Positions 43,098 to 52,284 of a stretch of DNA of 64,000 nt are shown here, piece by piece (position 1 is the stretch's first letter; the number at the start of each line of letters is the position of its first letter). Position numbers and translations under genes: made by a program. The notes beneath the pieces were generated by a model. The model made no database searches and was not told the origin of the DNA. It was given only the letters and a program-made list of their open reading frames with translations. The DNA comes from Furcasterigmium furcatum (Eukaryota; Ascomycota; Sordariomycetes; Glomerellales; Plectosphaerellaceae), in assembly GCA_001599815.1 (NCBI GenBank), contig BCIA01000005.1, forward strand, positions 2,521,088-2,585,087. The letters are read 5' to 3'.

Positions 43098-44115
43098 CTA
43101 GGAACACGGCCGGCCTAATTCCTCTAGTGGTTGTTGAGTGTTCGTCCCATACAAGTTGTCCTCCTCCTCCCTGGACGGCCTTGACTCGTGCAGCTTGTGC
43201 TCATCGTGAAGCTGCTCATCCCGAAGCAGCACCTTGAGGTTTGTGTCCATCAGACCGCACAGGTCTTCCAACCTCGCTGGCAGTGGTGTTCCGAACATAA
43301 CAGCGAGTGGAGTGAACCCAACATATCCCGGCGGCCTCATAAAGAGAAACCGACATGGGGGACCCTTATACTGTCGCTCAAAGTCGTAAAAGATACGGTA
43401 GTAGCCACGAGTGCTGCTGTTCTCCTCGTCGCTGTCGGGCCGGTAACCGTGGATACTGTGCCTCTTTGTTAGTCGAGTTGGTGATGGGAGGTGAGGTTAC
43501 TACTGCTTACCTGGCAGCGTTTCCCCAGGTAACCAGCTTCCCCACGTCGGCATCGGCAGAGGCCAGCCACTCGAGGCTCTTGCCCCAGACGTATGCCGTG
43601 ACCATCCAGTCGCCCTTAAGCATATGATAGCCGTGCTCGAAGCCGTCTTGCGAGAAGACAACCCGGCGGCCGGGTTTCCCGTGGAAGGAAGGTACCTTGC
43701 GATCTATCAAGGGTTCCGTCTGGTATCTACGCCAGTTGTAGACGCTGGTAGGGGAGTGGTCCTTCAGTTGCTGCCGAAAATCGGCAAACATGAACCAAAG
43801 GAGCACGGTCCACGGAGCCTTGCGATGACATCTGCCAGGATATTGCTCGGGGATATGGATGCAGTCGACCACCCACGGGAATCTCCTACGCTCAGGCAGC
43901 GTAGATAGGGGGCGCCCAACACTGCTGCGGTTGAAGTAACTGAAAACTTGCTTCAGTCGGCTTTGACGTCTAATCCTCCTCACAGCCACATTATTGTCGT
44001 CTTCGTGATGTGTGCCCTTGACCCACCAACTCTGCCAGTATGTTGTGATGTTGATGGTGTTGTTATAGAGCACACGTTTGAAATCAAAATGCTCGTAGGG
44101 ATGATAGTACGGCAT
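43098..44115 (-). CDS. Hypothetical protein (320 aa)
   Basis: Reading order exons 44115..43511 and 43455..43098; 55-bp intron (GTAAGC..GGCACAG), frame intact, total 963 bp. Begins MPYYHPYEHFDFKRVLYNN. Rich in Trp, Tyr and Phe (TYWQSWWVKG; PWTVLLWFMFADFRQQL; YYRIFYDFERQY), no TM segment long enough to be sure, no signal peptide, no known domain recognised. The last 60 residues are charged. Convergent with the STAND-N-like gene (166 bp between stops) and on the same strand as the Hce2-type gene beyond. Function unknown; the neighbourhood hints at an accessory role. Confidence 0.65.
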
Positions 44116-44650
44116 CTTCAGTATCTTGGGTAAGACTCACTTGGGCCTCGGTCAAAAAGGGGGTTGAATAAAATAACGGTGTCGGTGTCGGTGTCCGATG
44201 GATGGATGGATGCCAAAGGTACGTGCGTGATCCCACTTCCAAGACACGGTGAGAGGTCGTCCTTTTATAGCATACCAGGGGGATTTGAGGGCATTCTCGC
44301 CTCCCAGAAAGGCTTGAAAGTATAAGCTCAATCCACGGCGGAGTGGTTGAGTGGCTGCCTCACTGGGTACCTAAGTTATGTGAGAGTGATCATGTGATGT
44401 GCTGACAGCTGTGGCTGTTGGGAATGAGGTCGCCACCATAAGTCAAGCATCACGAGGTTTTCCACAAGGCACGGGAGGCGTCAGGTCGTCTTTGGATGGG
44501 CCTCTCTATCAGAGTGGCCTGGGGTATCTGGGGTAACCCCTCTAGCTAAACCGTGTTCCATCTTCCCGCGCCATTCTCGATGTTCGTCTCCGTCTCCGGC
44601 AATCATGTCCATGTCCTACAATCCCCTGGTTCAACCGGCCTCCGAATCAT
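44116..44650. other. Spacer with GT-rich microsatellite
   Basis: 535 bp between two minus-strand genes. Contains short repeats ggtgtcggtgtcggtgtc and gatggatggatg near 44178..44212. No gene seen. Confidence 0.5.
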
Positions 44651-45319
44651 TCACTCAGAGGCCTTCTTGCAGCCGATGTCGACCATGCTGGGCTTGACGA
44701 TGCGCCAGTCAACCTGAATGTCGACCTCATCGCCAGCCTCGGCGACGGCGGAGCACTCGGTGCGGCCGAGAACCTCAAGCTTGTTCTCGATCTGGTGACG
44801 CTCGAGGGAGAGGATGATGAGATCCCTGACGTCGACGTTGCCGAGAGTGAGCTGGGCGACGGCGTCGGCAGTCTTGAGGACAAAGGCGCAGGTGTCAACT
44901 GCGGCGAGGCCAGTCCACTCGGTCTTGCCGCGGTCCTCCTTGGTAAGCTGCCAGTTTCCGTGGTTGCGGAAGACCCAGTTCTTGACGGCCTCACAGTCGA
45001 CGGAGAGGGGGGCGTCGGGGTTGGCGCTCTTGCCTGAGAAGGTCGAGCGCTCAGTATCGCAGTGGAAAGCGAGACTGTGGAAGATGGACGACTCGTCCTG
45101 AGCGTCAGAGGTGGCGCTGCCGTTGAACCGGCCGCTGAGGAAGATGACGGAGTCGACGCCATCGGGCTTGGTGATGTCGTGGCATACGGCACCGGGGAAA
45201 GGAGCCTTGGCCTCGTCAATGGTCGCGCAGCGCGTGTTGGCATTGGCGGTGTTGACAGCAGCCGCGAGGCTAAGAGTGGCCATGGCAAGGGCCGAGGTGA
45301 CAAGGCGATAGAGGGCCAT
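44651..45319 (-). CDS. Secreted Hce2-domain protein, Ecp2-like effector family (222 aa)
   Basis: Single exon, ATG 45319. Signal peptide about residues 1-27 (LVTSALAMATLSLAAAV). Residues ~85-195 match the Hce2 pattern: DAPLSVDCEAVKNWV, HGNWQLT, LAAVDTCAFVLKT, LGNVDVRDLIILSLE and LEVLGRTEC, with the paired Cys of that domain; other Cys lie at RCATID, AVCHD, HCDTE and the C-terminal GCKK. Hce2 (homologue of Cladosporium fulvum Ecp2) proteins are secreted and annotated as putative necrosis-inducing factors; some are virulence effectors, others occur in saprobes. Assignment is by pattern; whether it acts on plants, other microbes or kin is unknown. Flanked by gene-poor, AT-richer DNA. Confidence 0.72.
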   Translation of the reverse strand: MALYRLVTSALAMATLSLAAAVNTANANTRCATIDEAKAPFPGAVCHDITKPDGVDSVIFLSGRFNGSATSDAQDESSIFHSLAFHCDTERSTFSGKSANPDAPLSVDCEAVKNWVFRNHGNWQLTKEDRGKTEWTGLAAVDTCAFVLKTADAVAQLTLGNVDVRDLIILSLERHQIENKLEVLGRTECSAVAEAGDEVDIQVDWRIVKPSMVDIGCKKASE

Positions 45320-46365
45320 CTTGAATGAGTAGATGCAGTGAGAGGCTGTGTCTTGAAACAGATTAGAACGCGCGCGCGGAGCTGAGTACTAGTAGCCGTG
45401 TATCAACTCACAGGATAGGGTGTGTACTTAGTAGGCAGCTGCAGTGAACACAATGGATGAGTACGTAGAGTGGTAAAGTGCGTGGAGGATGGGAAGGTTG
45501 GTGGGAAGGTTGGTGGGCGTGAGAGAGGACGAAAGGGTTGAGAGTCAACAACACGACCTTTGAGGCAATATTTATGAGTTCCTTGGCGCTTTGGCCACTT
45601 GAATCAACGATATACGGTGATTCACATGGAGTTGATTCAGTTCAGGGGCTGGAAAGTCCGTTCTTGCTTGCTCAATTGAAAGACGCGTCCAACTGGCAAT
45701 TTCGGGCTTGCCCTTGCTTGATAGAGGGAGGTACCCGCTTGGTTTTCAAGACATTCAATTTGCAAGGTATCAATTCCAGCATGGATGTTAGAGTGTGAAT
45801 GGAAATATCAAGTTGCCCCTTCAGCTGTTTTCAGTTACGACATGGAGGTTACGAAGCTGCCATGGGTGTTGAGGGGTATCATGGGTCTCAAAGATTCCCA
45901 AGATTCAAATTATGAAAGAGTAGAAAGGAAATGATGGATTTTCTCTGAGTGCTAGTTCCATTTTCGCAAAAGTCACTTACCTGCTTGTGTAGGTGAGCTG
46001 ACAGCCCTCCTTGGACTCCCAGGAGCAGGAGAGGCGCTCCACCAGACCATACGGCCACCGAATGCCACGTTGTGAATGATGCTAAAAGTGGAATAAGACA
46101 CTAAAGTCAATTACAATCTCGTCCATCTTTAGGTTCGCATGACACAAAGGTATTATAGCTGGAGAGCTCGGGCAGAGGAGGATGGCTCAAGCTACCAACA
46201 CCCCCTGAACGGCACCCCAACCTCAACCACCATCACTGGGAGCCACCTATTCACGACATTCCCAACTCAGGTAGCCAAAAATATGAATAAAATAAAAATA
46301 TGAAATAAGAAGACAAGCAAAAGGCAACTGCCCTTCCCTAGCGCGTTTTACGAAGAGAAAGGCAG

Positions 46366-46459
46366 TCACCAGTGCGGGAGTCGAACCCGCCTCGGTCCTG
46401 CGCCGAGAACAGCTCAGTTGGGCTACTAATCTGAGATTTTTACCCCTTGGCCACCGGCG
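46366..46459 (-). tRNA. tRNA-like sequence, possibly a degenerate long-variable-arm tRNA
   Basis: Strong pol III signals: B box GGTTCGACTCC (46377..46387) inside a perfect T-arm (GCGGG/CCCGC around TTCGACT) and A box TGGCCAAGGGG (46443..46453). A 7-bp acceptor stem CGCCGGT/ACTGGTG closes the unit. Two internal hairpins exist: CTCAG/CTGAG with a 13-nt loop (anticodon arm, perhaps with a small insertion) and CTCGG/CCGAG (variable arm of a Leu/Ser-type tRNA). The D-stem does not pair and U8 is displaced by one, so it may be a pseudogene or the head of a tRNA-derived repeat. Isotype not assigned. Confidence 0.5.
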
Positions 46460-47578
46460 CCGGACCCCTATATAATGTGCTGGGAAACGCGGGGCTATAA
46501 GGGTTGTTGTCGATTTTGGCCACGCAGTTTCCACGAGTTGTGTCATTCCGCCGCCAGAACAATGGATCGCGCCATCCCGAGGAGTCTTTGTTTCTGAAGC
46601 GCTCTGAATAGTCCGACTTTGGAAACCAACTTGCCGGCGCAATGAGATCGTCCTTGAACACACTTCTCATCGACGGGACGCCCGACTTTGACCACGGATT
46701 CCCCGCCGTCTGCGTGTTCACTGGGATCGCCACCGACCGCCAACCCAGCGTGGGTTGGCGTGTTGTATAACCCATTCAAGATGAGCGCCTTCACATCGCT
46801 CAACGGAAAGACTGGACGTAAAGTGCCACTTTCTTCTTCCCCGAGAGGGTGCCTTACTTCTGCAAGCGTCGGTATCCAATGGGGCAGTGACGGGGGAAAT
46901 GGCCCGACTTCGATCTCAACATGGCCATTCCCATGTATAGAGTCGCGACGAGCCAGCAAGATGCCTTTTGGAGGTGTGGCTGGGAGGCGTGGCCCGCTGC
47001 GGCCGCTCGGCGCATCTCATCGGAAGCTGGCGGTGTGATGGTGGACGGCTATCCGGGGAATCGGAATGCCCCTATTGATAACCAACGGCATCAGTGCGAT
47101 CAGCGAGAGTCAGTGGAAGGAGTTTTGGGAAGTCATCCGAGGCGATTGGCACATTCATCCACGAGCTTGGTTCCATCCGGAAGCACTTGTGTGTTCCTGG
47201 TCTTCATCATCGCGGGCTCCTCGAGACCTCTATCCCGAAGGATGGGTGGCTTGCTCGTCGCCTTGGACCTGCAGCACTTTCATGCCGTGCGTCCCCAATA
47301 GGCAGCTGTGAAGACGAGGCAACCAGCCGGAGTTGCCCCCTTCCTGTCTCCCTGTGAGGGAGGGCAATGCAGAGTATCGGCTGAGAGTTGACCGATATTT
47401 CTGCAGGATTTCCTGCATGCCGCGTCCAAGAAGTGAGGCACCGAGCATCCGTCTCTGTGTTACCCGGGGTTTGCAAGACATCCCTCTAGAATATAAGGAG
47501 TTACGGGTCGTTGAACAACAGCATTTCCTCATCCAGCATCGAAGAGGTCGCACAATGTAGCTGATCCTTCGTCCCGTG

Positions 47579-48342
47579 TCAAGCAGGGCCGGAGAGCCGG
47601 GCGGGCGCCAGCTTGCAATTGCCATCACGCGACCAGGAGATCTGGTCTTCTTCCTCGAACGGTGTACAGTACAATCTTAGATTGCCCTCAAACACTTGTC
47701 CGGTCGTCCTGGTTCCACGTCGGCGAAGGATTGTGCTATTTGGCATTTTGGCTCCGCCCGGGACGACCAGCGACCATTGCACAGTAATGCGCCATCAAGC
47801 CAGTCTGGCTGGCCCTTTGGCCGCGAGGCGAGACGCATGTGAAGCTGAGTCTAAGCATAGTCCGAACATCAATGCGGAAATAGCAGTCAGTCCTGAAGCT
47901 CGAGTCAGCTTCGTCTGATATTCGGGACAGTCAACGGTGCAGCAACCCAGGCGCTCGGAGCCATCCCCATGTTTCCAATGGGTGGCGCGTCCCAACAATG
48001 ACCCCTGCGACTGCGACGGGAGAGGATACTCATGACCTTTGGCGTCGTAAGCTGGGGAGCTCCAGAGTAATCGTGTGCCATCTCGACCGACGCTGGGTCT
48101 GAGATCCTGTCCATCTTCGATTCGGAAACGCGTGGGACGGGCTTAGGCGTTCTTGGCCTAAATGCGTCCCTGGATCTCCATCGGACTGTCGAGGTTTCAA
48201 CCGAGTCGCCATCCCGGGGCCTCCAGGAGATCTGCAGCGAACCCGTCGTCCAGGCGCACAAGGCACAATCAACATGATGATCTCCGGTTGGACCAGACTC
48301 GCCCCCTTCGAGGCCGTCTTCAGAGAGCGAAACAGCACGCAT
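47579..48342 (-). pseudogene. Coding-like remnant frames
   Basis: An ATG-started frame 48342..47905 (145 codons) has plausible codon texture (for example PASVEMAHDYSGAPQL). It overlaps a second frame 47998..47795, which continues after a single TGA in the same frame to 47579 (TTGQVFEGNLRLYCTPFEEE). No domain recognised and no splice set joins them all. Could be a decayed gene or chance frames in GC-rich DNA. Confidence 0.25.
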
Positions 48343-48506
48343 CTTTCTTTCGTCTCTGTACTGTACCAGCGCTGCTGCGCTCTGTCCTCCGACACATAAT
48401 TCTGATGAGTCGGGAGCACCATCGCATCTTCGGTTTCAACGAGCCTCGCCTGAGCTCCTCTCGGAGCTTGATCGAGCAAACAGAATATGGCGTCCTCCAC
48501 GTAGCA

Positions 48507-48536
48507 CAAGCTACTCGTACGTAGCTTGCAAGCTAC
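48507..48536. repeat. Nested palindromes
   Basis: caagctac (48507..48514) pairs with gtagcttg (48521..48528) around a 6-nt loop, and gtagcttgcaagctac (48521..48536) is itself a perfect 16-bp palindrome. caagctactcg occurs twice. A related tagcttgcaag lies at ~49113. Confidence 0.7.
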
Positions 48537-49539
48537 TCGACGACTGATTGGACCGATCTGAGGTCCCCTGCGACGCTGTCTTCAAGTCCGCATTGGTAGT
48601 CACTTGATGTTGCGATTACTCCAATCACGCAGCCGCGCCGACCACCCACTTCATACGGTCTTCGGAGCTTGGCTCGTACGCAGGCTCCTGGAGACGAGGC
48701 TGCAGGTCGGCGGTATGCGCGTCTTTAGCCCAGACACGCCTCGACGCCCGGCAGACGAGGCAGGCGTCGGTGAGCATTCCTTCTCCCGGTGAGGCAACCG
48801 ATTGCCTTGTGGGCGGCGAACCATCGACTCCGACCGCCCCAGCCCGGCCACGAGGTCATCCACAGGACTCCCTGAAGTGAGGCGACGTGGCGGTGGTGCT
48901 AATGCGGTCGGCCACACCTTTTGCCATGAAAATGCTTTGTCTTCTGCATACGCAAGACGCGGTCTCGAGAAATGGGTGTCGATAGCCACACGGATTGACG
49001 TTGGCTTTGGCGGTGAAGTCGGGGATAGATCAAGGCTCGATGCTGATGCCCCTTGCCACGACTCAACCATTAAACCGGTGCTGCCCCCGTCGTCCGGATC
49101 CCGTGGCCTTCCTAGCTTGCAAGTTTTCTGAGGTTTCTGTGCAATGTGTGTATCAGTTTGCAGGTGACCACTCCATCGCCACCGGTGGTACCAGCACGGT
49201 CCTACACCCTCCGCACATCAGTGACAGTCAACAAGAACAACAAACACCGGGCGACACACCTCGACACCAACTCGTATCTCCCCAGATAGTTCCCCGAGCC
49301 GCCAACGGCATTGCCCTTTTGTACCTTAAAAAAGCTCGCTCGCCTCACTTTGGTTTCGATCAGCCGGAAATCGGGGCCAAGAAACCCTCGACCACAGCTT
49401 TCGTCCAAAGTGCTCGTTCGACGCCGGTTCGACATCCGTTTCACCTTCGTGCCCAGACTACACTTTGACAAGGCGACTGTCGGGGCTACATAAATAGGAG
49501 CTTGCCCAAGAAGCGGCCCGCCTTGCAGCAAGACCCACG

Positions 49540-50867
49540 ATGGTGAATGACACCTTGGCCTCACGTGGAGTCCTCGTCCTCGACAACGACTCGACTCTGT
49601 CCCCAGTTAGCGCTGCTCACCTTTCCCCTCAAACGCCTTCACCGACCTCTCAGGAACCTCAGCATCCCCAGACCAGGAGGGCAAGCAACCAGGCCGTTCC
49701 GCAAAGCCGTGGCAGCCGCCAACCCCAGCAACCCCAGGAGGGACACCCCCAGCTTCCAGTGAACAGGGCTGCAGGACTATCAACCATGGCTCAGACTCAG
49801 CTCAGGGCCCAAAGCCAGCCAAGAGTCATCCCGCAGCAGGTCGACTTCGACCTGAGGCAGCAAGCCCGGATGGACCAAAGCCCCAGGAGACATGTCGAGA
49901 TCTCCGACCTCCGTACTGAGCAAATGTCGGAGCTTGAGGCGAGAGAGCTCCTCACTGAATTCGCCATTTATCGATTCGAAAAGGTCAAAAACGACGCTGA
50001 CCTTGATATCGACAACTTCGCATCCAAGCCCAGTTGGCAGATAGCGAAGAAGACGGAGGTCCTCGGCCTGTCCAAGGACGATGCAACTCGTTTTGTCTAC
50101 CAGCTCGACCGAGCTGGCAAGCCCGTCGCGGAAGAAAAGGCTACCCTTCCCTCCGCTCTGCAGCGCCAGGTAGAGAAGGCTCAGGTAACCTTGACCAGCG
50201 AGGAGCCAGAGCCCGAGGTCTACCAGTGGGTGTTGGCGCAGCTGCATAGCAAGAAGAGGAAGCTCGACAGGAACGCCTCTGGAGAGTACTTCGTGTCGAA
50301 GAATTACCGGGATGAGATTCGACTGTTCACCGCCCGGCCAAGCTTCTCGCGGGAAAGGAAGCCAAAGTACAAGAAGGAGAGAGTCTCTCTGACCGTGTTC
50401 TTCAAGCGGGTGGTCCGGCCGGAAATCAGCGCGCTCGAGGTCCTCGAGCAGAGGAGACGCATTGCCTTGATGCGGCAGCGCCAGGCTGCTCGTGCCATGA
50501 CGATGCCGCAATTCCAGCAGGAGCGCGTCAACGAGCAGCTTCAACGGACTCGACAAGCCATGGCAGCACGGCAGCTGCCCCAAATCGAGGCGCAGCAGCA
50601 GATGCGCGCCATTGAAGCCGCAAACCAGCAGCAGCAGCAAGCTGGACAGGCATTCCAACAGAGACCTCCACCTCCGGTCGGACCAAACATGCTGCAGCAG
50701 GGGCCCCAGATGCAGGGCCCAGGCATGCAGCAGGGTGTTCCGCAGGGCATGGCACCGAATGTCAATCGTGTTCTTCCGAGAGCACCCGGCCAGGCTACTG
50801 GCCAAGTTCAAGGGGCGCTGCCAAGTGTGCCCATGCCACCACAGACCAATGTCCAACCAGGCGGCCT

Positions 50868-50907
<40 letters not shown>

Positions 50908-50912
50908 CAGAG

Positions 50913-50943
<31 letters not shown>

Positions 50944-51828
50944 AGGAGGCCATCGACAGGAAGCCAGCCGCAGCAAGGTCGCAACCGGGCATATAGCAAC
51001 GGGCAGACCTCACCCAGGAGCTCCCAATATTCGATGGATTCGGACGAGTTCTCGGGATGTGACACTGCCGACACTCCCGTCTCGTCAGTCTCGAACGAGT
51101 CTCGGCCGTCGCGGAGGGACAGGCAACGGAGCCGCAGCCGCAGCCGCGGCCGTGGCCACCATCATCGACATTGCCGAGATTTCCCAGAGGAGTATGGATC
51201 CGAGCCCATTCGCAGACTGTCTCGGTCAGACCAACAGTACATCCTAGAGACGCCTCACGTATCAAGGGTCATCCGGGGACGAGACTCGCCGCCTGCAGAG
51301 CCCGTCATCTCGTACCGGGACATCGATTCCATCAGGAGAGAAGCATACGATGCAGGGCTCGCAGATAGACGAGCAATGAACCGAGGAATTGAGGAGCGGC
51401 CCGTCGACGACCTCGTTTTTAGGCCTCGAGCATCGCTGCCTCCGCGCGTCTTGCAAAGACGGCCAAGCGTCCGCTTGATCCACCCTCAGAGACTGGAGGA
51501 CGAAATTGAATTTGAGCGTCTGCGTCTTGAAGATGAGCTCGAGCAGCGACGATCAGATGCCGAGTACGAAAGACGTCGTTGGCAGGAGGAGGTTGACCGC
51601 CGGCGATACGAGGAGGTCATGCAGGCTGGTATGGCGGAGGAGGAGATGAGGCGGCGCCGAGCGATGGAGAGCCAGATGCGGCGACCGCTGGAGGAGGAGA
51701 TGATCATGCGGGAGGAGCGTGCTGCTGAGGAGTACATGAGATCAAGGGAAAGGTCACCGGTTGAGTTTGAGAATCCATTTGGCCCCTTTGAGCGCGGGAA
51801 GAGGCACACCATGTATTCGCAGCGATAG
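49540..51828 (+). CDS. Poly-glutamine, charged coiled-coil protein of unknown function (762 aa)
   Basis: Single exon, ATG 49540. Residues 1-100 are low complexity (Ser/Pro/Gln). Residues ~120-300 look globular and helical (LEARELLTEFAIYRFEKV; VEKAQVTLTSEEPEPEVYQWVLAQL; YRDEIRLFTARPSFSRERK; VFFKRVVRPEISALEVLEQRRR). A Gln-rich stretch follows with a long Q tract (50869..50943) interrupted by Arg and Lys, then an Arg/Ser region (QRSRSRSRGRG) and a C-terminal Arg/Glu coiled coil (RLRLEDELEQRRSDAEYERRR). Fungal proteins of this architecture are conserved but unnamed; nuclear or RNP-granule localisation is plausible. No catalytic motif seen. Confidence 0.8.
50869..50943 (+). repeat. CAG/CAA repeat encoding poly-Q
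   Basis: Twenty-five codons, of which 23 are Gln (mostly CAG), broken by one AGG and one AAG. Expected to be length-variable between isolates. Confidence 0.9.
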
Positions 51829-52284
51829 CGGGGTTTCCTAGGCCGGTATGGCAAGGCTCGTACGAAAAATATGAATTATGACGGAAAGAATCAACAGTTT
51901 TGGATATCCGTGACCGATGTGTTGCAGACAGGTGCTGTGGTCATCCATGGTCGTGTTTAGTGGCGAGTAAGAGAAGTAGGAACATCGTGATGGTTGATCG
52001 AGGTTTAGGGCTGATTGCAGGCAACCGCTGTGACATCACCTCATTGGACGCGGCAGTGTTGATTGTGGATCCTTCCCCCCTAAAGTGCTCCTTCCCTGAC
52101 GCGCTCCAAGATACACGGGACGCGACGACCACCCGTGAAACCTTCCTCTGCCTGTATCCCCCCCAAACTTGGGCCGCCCTCACTCACTGCGACCCTTTCG
52201 CACCACCAATCGGGCCTGCGGCGGCTCCATCTCTCCTTCGACAACATCCCACGAATCGACGACAACCGCATCCTTCTCCCGTAT
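51829..52284. other. Same-strand spacer
   Basis: 456 bp between the poly-Q gene and PIF1; frame is open upstream of the PIF1 ATG to 52135 but lacks an ATG. Confidence 0.5.

Larger units (their letters stand above)
45320..49539. other. 4.2-kb gene-poor region with tRNA-like sequence and degenerate frames
   Basis: From 45540 to 46330 the DNA is AT-richer than its surroundings. A tRNA-like element lies at 46366..46459. From 46500 to 49100 there are coding-looking fragments on both strands that do not assemble into one gene (see 47579..48342). Palindromic sequence lies at 48507..48536. The last 400 bp are probably promoter of the poly-Q gene. Confidence 0.5.

Noticed and set aside
49780..50976. 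398-codon minus-strand frame with long Leu runs
   Set aside because: Antisense of the CAG repeat and its gene; poly-Leu is a by-product.
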